Below, piece after piece: positions 19,069 through 28,240 of a DNA stretch of 53,138 nucleotides. The first letter of the stretch is position 1. Every line of letters begins with the position of its first letter. Origin of the DNA: Propionivibrio sp. (GTDB taxonomy: Bacteria > Pseudomonadota > Gammaproteobacteria > Burkholderiales > Rhodocyclaceae); the NCBI RefSeq assembly GCF_029255185.1, contig NZ_JAPUVO010000126.1:1-53138 (forward strand), in the 5' to 3' direction. The notes under the pieces were generated by a model. That model was not told the DNA's origin. It ran no database searches and saw only the letters and a list, made by a program, of their open reading frames with translations. Both the position numbers and the translations under genes were made by a program.

Positions 19069-19851
19069 ATGACCGTTTATCTGTATTTTTCTCTCATTCC
19101 AGAAGCACTGATCGCCTCCAATCTCCCACCAGAAAAATTCGGGCAATATTACGCAACCGGTAGTGGATACAAGTCCAAGGGGCAGTGCATCTTCTTCGAA
19201 GTTGATCCCAACTACCGAAGTGATTATTTCGACATCAAGGCGGCCATTGAGCGCTGCGTTCCTGCGGCAGATGGAACGCCCAAGCATTCGGTCTATATTT
19301 CCGTTTATCGGGTACTGGAACATCTCCCGATCAGCGCTCTGGGCAAACTGTACCTGTCCACCGCCTACGGCCACACCCTAGGACTGGAACGTGGCGAACT
19401 GTCGGCAGAAAAAGAGTCGTGCCTGCATCTCTACCAGGATCTTGCGCCGGTCAACAGCCTGGTCGTCAGCAACCTGGCGCCGGTTTCCTTCTACGAGAGC
19501 GTCACCTCCAACCCGACAAAGTTCATTCGTTTCCCGGGACTCATTTTTGTCGAACTCGAACTAGATGAATTGGCGAAAGACCCTGAAAATGGCCAGGCCA
19601 ACGACCTGCCCTACCCCTACATTCATCACTTGCGCGAAGCTTTGATGGTTCTGCAACCAAGAACCGACGAGAAGCCAAGCACCAAAGACAGCAAGATGGT
19701 GCATCGAGTGCACTCACTGGAATTCCCGTACCGCATGATCAAAAAGGGATTCTACGTAGGCAATGGTCCGGACATGGTGTTTTATCCCATGCTTAGCGCC
19801 CGCGATCTACGCGAAAACCACAACCAGTGGTGGCGCTCAGCGAACCTCTGA
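19069..19851 (+). CDS. Conserved-looking hypothetical protein, 260 residues
   Basis: I do not recognise this family. The protein is soluble-looking: no signal peptide, no membrane helix, mixed alpha/beta composition, several aromatic-rich stretches (VYLYFSLIPEAL at the N-terminus, FPYRMIKKGFYVGNGPDMVF and HNQWWRSANL at the end), three Cys without a metal-site pattern. AAGGG lies about 9 bp before the ATG. It has its own strong promoter with an overlapping dyad and sits alone between the Na+-pump operon and tRNA-Val. Codon use and base composition look like those of its neighbours, so it is not obviously foreign. Function cannot be inferred. Confidence 0.85.
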   Translation: MTVYLYFSLIPEALIASNLPPEKFGQYYATGSGYKSKGQCIFFEVDPNYRSDYFDIKAAIERCVPAADGTPKHSVYISVYRVLEHLPISALGKLYLSTAYGHTLGLERGELSAEKESCLHLYQDLAPVNSLVVSNLAPVSFYESVTSNPTKFIRFPGLIFVELELDELAKDPENGQANDLPYPYIHHLREALMVLQPRTDEKPSTKDSKMVHRVHSLEFPYRMIKKGFYVGNGPDMVFYPMLSARDLRENHNQWWRSANL

Positions 19852-19933
19852 GCTTTGAGGTCGCTGTTGCACACTATCGACTACTCGATCAGCCGCGTCC
19901 GCCACGGAAAATCGCTCGTCACAATAGAAAAAG

Positions 19934-19967
19934 CGGACAATTCATGTGCTACAGAACCGGACAGTTC
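19934..19967 (+). repeat. Pair of short direct repeats, possible insertion-sequence end remnant
   Basis: CGGACAATTC (19934-19943) and CGGACAGTTC (19958-19967) are spaced 24 bp apart, separated by sequence containing CATGTGCTACAGAAC. Repeated short terminal motifs of this kind occur at the ends of IS21-family elements. No transposase is left nearby. The link is a recollection of family style, not a match I could verify. Confidence 0.25.
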
Positions 19968-20001
19968 TAAAAACCCGCGACACACACGGCGCAAAAAATG
20001 C

Positions 20002-20030
20002 TTGCCTCGCCTAGGCCGGTTCTATACAAT
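20002..20030 (+). promoter_or_regulatory. Promoter of tRNA-Val
   Basis: TTGCCT (20002-20007), a 17-bp spacer, then TACAAT (20025-20030). A GC-rich discriminator (GCGGCC) follows, as in stable-RNA promoters under stringent control. The expected start is about 20 bp before the tRNA. Confidence 0.6.
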
Positions 20031-20057
20031 GCGGCCTCGTTGTTGCAGCACAGCAGT

Positions 20058-20134
20058 AGGCGCGTAGCTCAGCTGGTTAGAGCACCACCTTGACATGGTG
20101 GGGGTCGTTGGTTCGAGTCCAATCGCGCCTACCA
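20058..20134 (+). tRNA. tRNA-Val (anticodon GAC)
   Basis: 77 nt with encoded CCA. The acceptor arms AGGCGCG and CGCGCCT pair fully, the T loop reads GGTTCGAGTCC, and the anticodon arm CCACC-TTGACAT-GGTGG gives GAC. It lies 56 bp before thrS. Confidence 0.97.
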
Positions 20135-20143
20135 ACAAAAAAT

Positions 20144-20170
20144 TAAAGCCAGGGCATGCCTCTGGCTTTA
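20144..20170 (+). terminator. Hairpin between tRNA-Val and thrS
   Basis: TAAAGCCAG and CTGGCTTTA form a perfect 9-bp stem around a 9-nt loop, followed only by a weak TTGATTT tract. It could terminate the tRNA transcript or attenuate thrS, whose ATG is 21 bp downstream. Confidence 0.5.
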
Positions 20171-20190
20171 TTGATTTCTGGGGTCGCATT

Positions 20191-22107
20191 ATGCCGGTCA
20201 TCACTTTGCCAGATGGTTCTCAACGGGAATTCGCGCAGCCGGTTACGGTTGCCGAAGTGGCGCAAAGCATCGGCGCCGGCCTAGCGCGGGCGGCACTGGC
20301 CGGCAGGGTCGACGGCCGCTTGGTCGACACCTCTTTCCTGATCGAAAATAATGCGCAACTTGGCATCATCACCGATAAGGATGGCGAGGGCCTTGAGATC
20401 ATTCGCCACTCGACCGCTCATTTGCTGGCTTTCGCCGTCAAGGAGTTGTTCCCGGAGGCCCAGGTGACGATCGGGCCAGTTGTCGAAAACGGTTTTTATT
20501 ACGACTTCGCCTACAAGCGCCCATTCACTCCGGAAGACCTCGCCGCCATTGAAAAACGCATGGGTGAACTGGCCAAGCAGGACCTCCCGATCACCCGCGA
20601 AGTCTGGAAACGCGATGACGCAACCGCTTTCTTCAAGTCAATCGGCGAACACTACAAGGCTGAACTGATCGCCGCCATTCCGGAAGGCCAGGAGGTTTCG
20701 CTTTATCGCGAAGGCGATTTCGTTGACCTCTGCCGTGGTCCGCACGCCCCGTCGACCGGCAAACTCAAAATATTTAAACTGATGAAGGTGGCCGGCGCCT
20801 ACTGGCGCGGCGACCACCGCAACGAGCAGTTGCAACGCATCTACGGCACCGCCTGGGCCAAAAAGGAAGATCAGGACGTTTATCTGCACATGCTTGAAGA
20901 AGCCGAAAAACGCGACCACCGCCGGCTCGGCAAGCATCTTGATCTCTTCCACCTGCAGGATGAAGCGCCAGGCATGGTCTTCTGGCACCCCAAAGGCTGG
21001 GCGATGTGGCAGCAGATCGAGCAGTACATGCGCCGCGTTTATCAGGACAACGGCTATCAGGAAGTGAAATGTCCGCAGATTCTCGACCGTACCCTGTGGG
21101 AAAAGTCCGGTCACTGGGAGAACTACAAGGACAATATGTTCACCACGGAGTCGGAAAAACACGACTACGCGATCAAACCGATGAACTGTCCGGGCCACAT
21201 CCAGATCTTCAACACCGGCTTGCGCAGTTACCGCGATCTGCCGCTGCGTTATGGCGAATTCGGCTCCTGCCATCGCAACGAGCCTTCCGGCGCCTTGCAC
21301 GGCATCATGCGCGTGCGCGGCTTCACGCAGGATGACGGTCACATATTCTGCACCGAGGAACAGATACAGTCGGAAGTCACCGCCTTCAACGACCTGGTGC
21401 GCGATGTCTATGCCGATTTCGGTTTTCATGATGTCATTGTCAAGCTGGCGCTACGCCCGGAAAAGCGTGTCGGCTCAGATGAAGTCTGGGACAAGGCCGA
21501 GCGCGCACTGCGCGAAGCGCTCAGGGCATCCGGGCTGGATTGGGAAGAGTTGCCGGGCGAGGGCGCTTTTTACGGCCCGAAAATCGAGTTTCACATCAAG
21601 GACGCCATTGGCCGTTCCTGGCAATGCGGTACGGTTCAGGTCGACTTTTCGATGCCGCAGCGTCTGGGCGCCGAATATGTGGGCGTTGATAACGCCCGGC
21701 ACACGCCGGTGATGCTGCACCGGGCGATCCTCGGTTCGCTTGAGCGTTTTATCGGCATTCTCATCGAAAACTGGTCGGGCGCCCTGCCCCTCTGGCTGGC
21801 GCCGGTGCAGGCGGTCATTCTCAACATCTCGGAAAAGCAGACCGAATATGCTGAACATGTTGCAAAAACGCTACGCAACGCGGGCCTGAGAGTCGAGTGC
21901 GATTTGCGCAATGAGAAAATTACCTATAAAATACGCGAACATAGCTTGAACAAGCTGCCTTACCAGATCGTTGTTGGTGATAAGGAAATGGCAGCTCATC
22001 TGGTTGCCGTGCGTACACGCGGTGCTCAGGATCTGGGGCAAATGACGCTCGAGGTGCTGATCAAGCGACTTCAGGATGAAGTCGTATCGCGAAGTGGCAC
22101 GGCTTAA
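20191..22107 (+). CDS. thrS: Threonyl-tRNA synthetase
   Basis: 638 residues from the ATG at 20191 (E. coli 642); the frame is open upstream through the tRNA gene and is not used. An N-terminal TGS domain ([14 protein letters not shown]), an editing domain with [17 protein letters not shown], a class II catalytic core with [10 protein letters not shown] (zinc Cys) and [14 protein letters not shown], and a C-terminal anticodon-binding domain are present in the usual order. It heads the translation operon. E. coli thrS is autoregulated by a tRNA-like operator; the leader here is too short to judge. Confidence 0.97.
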   Translation: MPVITLPDGSQREFAQPVTVAEVAQSIGAGLARAALAGRVDGRLVDTSFLIENNAQLGIITDKDGEGLEIIRHSTAHLLAFAVKELFPEAQVTIGPVVENGFYYDFAYKRPFTPEDLAAIEKRMGELAKQDLPITREVWKRDDATAFFKSIGEHYKAELIAAIPEGQEVSLYREGDFVDLCRGPHAPSTGKLKIFKLMKVAGAYWRGDHRNEQLQRIYGTAWAKKEDQDVYLHMLEEAEKRDHRRLGKHLDLFHLQDEAPGMVFWHPKGWAMWQQIEQYMRRVYQDNGYQEVKCPQILDRTLWEKSGHWENYKDNMFTTESEKHDYAIKPMNCPGHIQIFNTGLRSYRDLPLRYGEFGSCHRNEPSGALHGIMRVRGFTQDDGHIFCTEEQIQSEVTAFNDLVRDVYADFGFHDVIVKLALRPEKRVGSDEVWDKAERALREALRASGLDWEELPGEGAFYGPKIEFHIKDAIGRSWQCGTVQVDFSMPQRLGAEYVGVDNARHTPVMLHRAILGSLERFIGILIENWSGALPLWLAPVQAVILNISEKQTEYAEHVAKTLRNAGLRVECDLRNEKITYKIREHSLNKLPYQIVVGDKEMAAHLVAVRTRGAQDLGQMTLEVLIKRLQDEVVSRSGTA

Positions 22108-22133
22108 TTTTTGTCAGGACAAGGAGCGGAACC

Positions 22134-22655
22134 ATCGCACTGCAAAAGGCGCAACGCATAAACGAAGAGATCAACGCACCGGAAATCCGGTTGGTCGGTG
22201 AAGAGGGTGAGGCACTCGGCATCACGAGCGTCAGACAGGCTTTGCAACTGGCCGAAGAGGCCGGGGTTGATCTGGTTGAGATTGCACCGATGGCGCAACC
22301 TCCGGTTTGCCGGATCATGGACTACGGCAAATTCAAGTACCAGGAACAGAAGCGTCAGCATGAGCAGAAGCTCAAGCAGAAGCAGGTTCAGGTCAAGGAG
22401 GTCAAGTTCCGGCCCGGTACGGATGAAAACGACTACCAGATCAAGTTGCGTAACATGACGCGCTTTCTGCAGGAAGAGGACAAGGTCAAGGTTACTTTGC
22501 GCTTCCGTGGCCGCGAGATGGCGCACCAGGAAATCGGCATGCGCCAGATCGAGCGGATTAGAACCGATCTCCAGGAGTTTGCCGCCGTCGAGCAGATGCC
22601 CAAGATGGAAGGCCGCCAGATGGTGATGATTCTGACGCCGAACAAGAAAAAGTAG
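22134..22655 (+). CDS. infC: Translation initiation factor IF-3, starting at ATC
   Basis: 173 residues if translation begins at ATC (22134), which is preceded by AAGGAG with a 7-bp gap. From there the protein reads (M)[20 protein letters not shown], the expected IF-3 N-terminus; the first GTG in frame (22191) would remove 19 conserved residues. A non-standard start codon is the known basis of infC self-control: IF-3 rejects non-canonical starts and so represses its own synthesis (AUU in E. coli). The N domain, the linker with [19 protein letters not shown], and the C domain with [15 protein letters not shown] are all present. Confidence 0.93.
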   Translation: MALQKAQRINEEINAPEIRLVGEEGEALGITSVRQALQLAEEAGVDLVEIAPMAQPPVCRIMDYGKFKYQEQKRQHEQKLKQKQVQVKEVKFRPGTDENDYQIKLRNMTRFLQEEDKVKVTLRFRGREMAHQEIGMRQIERIRTDLQEFAAVEQMPKMEGRQMVMILTPNKKK

Positions 22656-22679
22656 TTGGTAGTTGCAGCACCCACAAGT

Positions 22680-22715
22680 GGTGTCAGGTCAAAAGGACTC
22701 CCGCCGGGAGACACC
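22680..22715 (+). promoter_or_regulatory. Structured leader before rpmI
   Basis: GGTGT (22680-22684) can pair with ACACC (22711-22715), enclosing CTCCC-GCC-GGGAG (22698-22710). An upstream CACCC (22669-22673) offers a competing partner for GGTG. In E. coli, ribosomal protein L20 represses rpmI-rplT through a structure in this position. Whether this one is an L20 site is inference. Confidence 0.35.
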
Positions 22716-22745
22716 TGCCGTCATGTTTATAACCAGGAGCATTCA

Positions 22746-22943
22746 ATGCCCAAAATGAAGACCAAGAGTGGCGCCAAAAAGCGCTTCAAGGTCAGCGCGA
22801 GTGGCCGTATCAAGCGCGGACAGGCGTTCAAACGCCACATCCTGACCAAGAAAACCACCAAAGCCAAGCGTCAGTTGCGCGGTATGACCGGAGTGCATGA
22901 CTCCGACAAGGCCATGGTTCGCGCCATGCTGCCTTACGCTTAA
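22746..22943 (+). CDS. rpmI: 50S ribosomal protein L35
   Basis: 65 residues, basic, starting [20 protein letters not shown] as in all L35 proteins and ending [21 protein letters not shown] lies 7 bp before the ATG. It sits between infC and rplT, the conserved order. Confidence 0.97.
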   Translation: MPKMKTKSGAKKRFKVSASGRIKRGQAFKRHILTKKTTKAKRQLRGMTGVHDSDKAMVRAMLPYA

Positions 22944-22954
22944 GGAGATTAAAG

Positions 22955-23314
22955 ATGCCCCGAGTTAAACGTGGTGTAACGGCGCGCGCGCGCCACAAGA
23001 AAATCATTGCACTGGCCAAGGGTTACCGCGGTCGTCGCAAAAATGTATATCGCATCGCCAAACAGGCGGTGATGAAAGCCGGTCAGTACGCCTATCGTGA
23101 CCGCCGGCAAAGGAAGCGCCAGTTCCGCACGCTGTGGATTGCCCGTATCAACGCGGCCGCCCGTGAACTTGGCCTAAAGTACAGCACCTTCATGAACGGC
23201 CTGAAGAAGGCTCAGATCGAAGTCGACCGCAAAGTGCTGGCTGATCTGGCCGTTTTCGACAAGCCGGCATTTGCCGCTCTGGCCACGCAGGCCAAAGCCC
23301 AGCTCGGCGTTTAA
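22955..23314 (+). CDS. rplT: 50S ribosomal protein L20
   Basis: 119 residues, the standard length. The N-terminal [20 protein letters not shown] and [13 protein letters not shown] form the long basic RNA-binding helix needed early in 50S assembly; the C-terminal half is the globular domain that in E. coli also binds the rpmI leader. AAGGAG is 7 bp before the ATG, 11 bp after rpmI. It is followed by a strong intrinsic terminator. Confidence 0.97.
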   Translation: MPRVKRGVTARARHKKIIALAKGYRGRRKNVYRIAKQAVMKAGQYAYRDRRQRKRQFRTLWIARINAAARELGLKYSTFMNGLKKAQIEVDRKVLADLAVFDKPAFAALATQAKAQLGV

Positions 23315-23332
23315 CTGGACGAGTGTTAAAAA

Positions 23333-23358
23333 AGGGAGGCTCGCGCCTCCTTTTTTTT
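23333..23358 (+). terminator. Intrinsic terminator between rplT and pheS
   Basis: GGAGGC-TCGC-GCCTCC, extended by A/T pairs, is followed by eight T residues (23351-23358). It lies 20 bp before pheS and probably acts as a partial terminator or attenuator, since pheS has almost no promoter space of its own. Confidence 0.88.
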
Positions 23359-23372
23359 CGGTGAAATGTTAA

Positions 23373-24425
<1,053 letters not shown>

Positions 24426-24435
24426 TGGATCACCC

Positions 24436-26811
24436 ATGAAATTCTCTGAATCCTGGCTTCGCAGTTTTGTTAACCCGACGATTTCGGGCGACGCGTTCTC
24501 GCACCTTCTGACCATGGCCGGCCTCGAAGTCGAGGAAGAGGAAAGCGTCGCGCCGAGCTTCGACAAGGTCGTCGTCGCTCAGGTACTCGAAGTGGCCAAG
24601 CACCCGGACGCCGATCGCCTCAATGTCTGCCGCGTCGATACCGGCAGTGGCGCGCCGCAGCAGATCGTCTGCGGCGCGCCCAACGTCGCCGCCGGCCTCA
24701 AGGTGCCGTGCGCCCTGCCTGGCGCCATCTTGCCCGGCAATTTCACGATCAAGATCGCCAAGGTTCGCGGCGTCGAGTCCTCAGGGATGCTGTGCTCGGC
24801 CAAGGAACTGGGTATTGCCGAGGATGCTTCCGGCCTTCTCGTGCTACCCGCCGATGCCCCGGTTGGCGAGGATATTCGCGCCTTCCTTGATCTTGACGAC
24901 CGTCTACTGACGCTCAAACTCACGCCGAATCGCGCCGACTGCCTGTCACTCTCGGGAGTGGCGCGTGAAGTCGCGGCGCTGACCAACACGCCAGTACGCT
25001 ATCCCGTGGTTAAAGAAGCTCCGGTTGGCAGCACCAAGCAACGCCAGATCATCCTCGACGCCGGGCGAGCCTGTCCGCTCTATTGCGGCCGTGTGGTCAC
25101 TGGCGTCGACGCCAAAGCCGCGACCCCTGACTGGATGAAGCGCCGCCTTGAGCGCAGCGGCATCCGCTCGATATCCGCGCTGGTCGACATCACCAACTAC
25201 GTGATGCTCGAACTCGGTCAGCCGTTGCATGCCTTTGACAACAGCACGCTCGATGGCGCTATCCACGCCCGCATGGCACGTGCAGGCGAACAGATCCTGC
25301 TACTCAACGACCAGACGCTGGACCTCGAAGACGACGTTCTGCTCATCGCCGACGACAAGCGCCCGCTGGCAATGGCCGGAATCATGGGTGGCAAGGGCAG
25401 CGGCATCAGTCTCGATACGACCGAAATGTTCCTCGAATCGGCCTTTTTTGCACCCAAAGCCATTGCCGGTCGCGCCCGTCGTTACGGCTTCGTGTCCGAC
25501 GCTTCGCACCGTTTTGAACGCGGCGTTGATTTTGGCGGTACGCGCGGCGCGCTCGAACGCGCCACCCGACTCATCCTTGAAATCTGCGGCGGACAAGCCG
25601 GTCCTCTGTGCGAAGCCACCGCCGCGCTGCCCGCAAGACATCACATACGCCTGCGTCCGGCGCGGGTGGCCAAGGTTCTCGGGGTTTGTTTTTCGCTTGA
25701 GCAAATCGGTGAATTGCTGGCCCGTCTCGATCTGGTCTTCAACCGTGACGGCGATGACCTGATGGTCACGCCGCCGAGCTATCGCTTCGATATCGAGATC
25801 GAAGAAGACCTGATTGAAGAAATCGCCCGCCTGTACGGCTACGACAATATCCCGGCCACCGCCCCGCGCGCCACGCTGTCCATGCTTCCACAGGGCGAGG
25901 ATGCGCGCCCGCTGAGCCGGATTCGCCAGATCCTCGCCGATCGCGGATTCCAGGAAGTCGTCAACTTTGCCTTTGTCGAAGAGGCATGGGAATCGGACTT
26001 CATGGCCAATGCCGCGCCTATTCGCCTAGCCAACCCGATCGCCAGCCAGATGAGCGTGATGCGCTCGACCTTGATCGGCGGCCTGCTGGCCAACGTCGTC
26101 ACCAATCTGAAGCGTAAACAGAATCGCGTCCGCGTTTTCGAGACCGGCCGCTGCTTCTTCCGCGACACCCCGGGGACGCCGGTCAACGGTTTCAAGCAAC
26201 CGTGGAAACTTGCCGGTCTGGCCTACGGCAGCGCCCTTCCCGAACAGTGGGGAACCGTTTCGCGCACTGTCGATTTCTTCGACATCAAGGGCGAGGTCGA
26301 AACGCTGCTCGCGCCGGCAGTCGCCCGCTTTGAAAAGGCGACGCACCCTGCCCTGCATCCGGGGCGTAGCGCGCACGTCATGGTTGACGGGAAGAACATT
26401 GGCTTTGTCGGCGAACTACATCCGCAATGGCTGCACAAATACGATCTTCCACTGCCGCCGGTGCTCTTCGAACTTGACCTCAGCGCAGTGAAAATTTCAA
26501 AACTGCCGAACTATAACGAGGTTTCTCGCCAGCCACCGGCCATCCGCGACTTGGCCATTGTGGTTGATCAGGCACTCGAATTGCAGCACGTCCTTGATGG
26601 CATGACTGCCAATCGGCCAGCCATCATTCAGGACATACGACTATTCGATGTATACACCGGAAAAGGCATCACCCCAGGGGAAAAAAGTCTTGCATTCCGT
26701 ATAGTTATGCAAGATACTCAAAAAACTTTGCAGGACGTGGAAGTCGATGCCGCAGTGCAACAATTGATCCATTATTTGCAGCAGACCTTCGCGGCTCAGC
26801 TTCGCGTCTGA
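24436..26811 (+). CDS. pheT: Phenylalanyl-tRNA synthetase beta subunit
   Basis: 791 residues from the ATG at 24436; the upstream open frame lies inside pheS. MKFSESWLRSFVNP is the family start. Domains in order: an N-terminal tRNA-binding OB fold (about 39-150, with HPDADRLNVC), B3/B4 editing (about 210-370, with HAFD and MGG), B5 (about 400-470), the inactive class II-like core, and the C-terminal ferredoxin-like anticodon-binding domain (after KLPNYNEVSRQPPAIRDLAI). Confidence 0.97.
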   Translation: MKFSESWLRSFVNPTISGDAFSHLLTMAGLEVEEEESVAPSFDKVVVAQVLEVAKHPDADRLNVCRVDTGSGAPQQIVCGAPNVAAGLKVPCALPGAILPGNFTIKIAKVRGVESSGMLCSAKELGIAEDASGLLVLPADAPVGEDIRAFLDLDDRLLTLKLTPNRADCLSLSGVAREVAALTNTPVRYPVVKEAPVGSTKQRQIILDAGRACPLYCGRVVTGVDAKAATPDWMKRRLERSGIRSISALVDITNYVMLELGQPLHAFDNSTLDGAIHARMARAGEQILLLNDQTLDLEDDVLLIADDKRPLAMAGIMGGKGSGISLDTTEMFLESAFFAPKAIAGRARRYGFVSDASHRFERGVDFGGTRGALERATRLILEICGGQAGPLCEATAALPARHHIRLRPARVAKVLGVCFSLEQIGELLARLDLVFNRDGDDLMVTPPSYRFDIEIEEDLIEEIARLYGYDNIPATAPRATLSMLPQGEDARPLSRIRQILADRGFQEVVNFAFVEEAWESDFMANAAPIRLANPIASQMSVMRSTLIGGLLANVVTNLKRKQNRVRVFETGRCFFRDTPGTPVNGFKQPWKLAGLAYGSALPEQWGTVSRTVDFFDIKGEVETLLAPAVARFEKATHPALHPGRSAHVMVDGKNIGFVGELHPQWLHKYDLPLPPVLFELDLSAVKISKLPNYNEVSRQPPAIRDLAIVVDQALELQHVLDGMTANRPAIIQDIRLFDVYTGKGITPGEKSLAFRIVMQDTQKTLQDVEVDAAVQQLIHYLQQTFAAQLRV

Positions 26812-26823
26812 CAGGGGAAAAAC

Positions 26824-27126
26824 ATGACGCTTACCAAAGCAGAACTTGCAGATTTACTGTTTGAAAAAGTCGGCCTCAACAAACGCGAGGCCAAGGACAT
26901 GGTCGAAGCCTTCTTCGAAGAGATCCGTAACGCGCTTGAGCGCGGCGACGGCGTAAAGCTCTCCGGATTTGGCAATTTCCAGTTGCGTGACAAGCCACAG
27001 CGTCCGGGACGCAATCCGAAAACCGGAGAGGAAATTCCGATCACCGCACGGCGTGTCGTGACTTTTCATGCCAGCCAGAAACTGAAGGGTGAAGTGGAGC
27101 TCTCCTACAATGGAACCCAGTCTTAA
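26824..27126 (+). CDS. ihfA: Integration host factor alpha subunit
   Basis: 100 residues. It is a DNA-bending HU/IHF-family protein. The beta-arm [14 protein letters not shown] carries the conserved Pro that intercalates into the minor groove; FGNFQLRDK is the dimer core. AGGGG lies 6 bp before the ATG, 12 bp after pheT, the usual order. IHF normally works as a heterodimer; ihfB is not in the window. Confidence 0.97.
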   Translation: MTLTKAELADLLFEKVGLNKREAKDMVEAFFEEIRNALERGDGVKLSGFGNFQLRDKPQRPGRNPKTGEEIPITARRVVTFHASQKLKGEVELSYNGTQS

Positions 27127-27469
27127 AGATACCGCCAAGGAGCCTTTGCCACCCATTCCGGCCAAGCGCTACTTCACCATCGGCGAGGTCAGCGAACTGT
27201 GTGGCGTCAAACCTCACGTCCTTCGCTATTGGGAACAGGAATTCACCCAGCTCAAGCCAGTCAAGCGTCGCGGCAACCGGCGCTATTACCAACATCATGA
27301 AGTGCTGCTAGTGCGTCGTATCCGTGAGCTACTCTACAGCCAGGGCTTTACCATCAGTGGCGCGCGTAATCGTCTGGACGACGCAATTGCCGATGCCAAG
27401 CCGTCAGCGCTAACCCCTGAGTTGCTGCGCGGCGAACTGCTAAACATCGCAGAAATGCTCCGAATCTGA
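27110..27469 (+). CDS. MerR-family regulator (the type that follows ihfA)
   Basis: 119 residues from the ATG at 27110, overlapping the end of ihfA by 17 bp; GGAG lies about 9 bp upstream. The winged helix-turn-helix is at about residues 22-70 ([20 protein letters not shown], then KRRGNRRYY). The C-terminal part is short, with no metal-binding Cys and no ligand domain. This short MerR protein is found next to ihfA in very many proteobacteria, but its target is not generally established. It is likely cotranscribed with pheST-ihfA. Confidence 0.92.
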   Translation: MEPSLKDTAKEPLPPIPAKRYFTIGEVSELCGVKPHVLRYWEQEFTQLKPVKRRGNRRYYQHHEVLLVRRIRELLYSQGFTISGARNRLDDAIADAKPSALTPELLRGELLNIAEMLRI

Positions 27470-27506
27470 GCCAAACCGGCAGCACATGAGTTATAATCCC
27501 GCGCTG

Positions 27507-27584
<78 letters not shown>

Positions 27585-27592
27585 GTAATACC

Positions 27593-27627
27593 AAGGGACT
27601 CAGCCAATCACTGAGTCCTTTTTCTTT
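27593..27627 (+). terminator. Intrinsic terminator after tRNA-Pro
   Basis: GGACTCAG-CCAATCA-CTGAGTCC, extended by AA/TT, is followed by TTTTTCTTTT. This probably ends the pheST-ihfA-merR-tRNA-Pro transcript. Confidence 0.88.
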
Positions 27628-27857
27628 TGTGCAGCTAGCGTACTGAACTTCCCTCGGCTTTTTCGTCCAACCGCTCGGCAACGTGCGGTTACAGAACGCT
27701 TACACAAGCTCAACAGACGCCAAAGTGAGCTCCACCTAGACTCAAAAGCGCTTCATCTCGAAAACTCTTTCGATACCTTATTCCCCAACACATATTTCCT
27801 TCAGGGCTTTGTCAGGCATGCGAAACGAGCCCGTTGCTACCATTCCAGGAGCACAGG

Positions 27858-28067
27858 ATGAAAAAGAAACTACACCAATACGTGGGACGAATTGTCCGCC
27901 TGAACAAACAGGTCTTTCAAGAGTTTAAGAATCGGGCCAGACGCAAAGGTGAGGCATTGGAAAACTGTTTCCTGGTCGCAGAGGTCAGTCGCGGGGTGCA
28001 AAAATTGATCTGCTATGGAGCAAACCTCCGAATCGTCGTCAACGTCTCAGACGTAGTCCTTATCTGA
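27858..28067 (+). CDS. Small basic hypothetical protein, 69 residues
   Basis: The ATG at 27858 has CCAGGAG about 6 bp upstream. The product is basic at the N-terminus (MKKKLHQYVGRIVRLNKQVF, then NRARRKGEALENCF) and ends in alternating hydrophobic strands (LRIVVNVSDVVLI). The strand-rich pattern, small size and basic face would suit a small SH3- or Sm-like RNA-binding barrel, but I cannot name a family and this is only a shape argument. No membrane segment or signal peptide. It stands alone between the tRNA-Pro terminator and the permease. The 230 bp before it hold only a weak hairpin (AACCGC/GCGGTT near 27670-27691). Confidence 0.7.
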   Translation: MKKKLHQYVGRIVRLNKQVFQEFKNRARRKGEALENCFLVAEVSRGVQKLICYGANLRIVVNVSDVVLI

Positions 28068-28196
28068 ATTTCCGGCCCCCGCAATGATAGTGAGCACGAC
28101 CTGAAGCGATCGGCCTTTGGCATTCGTGACATCACCCTGCCGGTTCGGCGACGTGATGGACAACTTTTATCTCCTTGGGTTAATCTTCAACCGCAG

Positions 28197-28210
28197 CCGC
28201 CGATAGGCGG
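28197..28210 (+). other. Short hairpin in the permease leader
   Basis: CCGCC-GATA-GGCGG is a perfect 5-bp stem about 30 bp before the permease start. The leader 28068-28240 otherwise shows no riboswitch-like layout that I can recognise. Confidence 0.3.
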
Positions 28211-28240
28211 GTGGGTTGTCGCCAATACAGGGAGAGCAAT

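Noticed and set aside
20638-21429. 263-residue minus-strand frame
   Set aside because: Antisense shadow of thrS.
28068-28240. Possible riboswitch ahead of the APC permease
   Set aside because: Only one 5-bp hairpin is visible and no known aptamer layout could be drawn.
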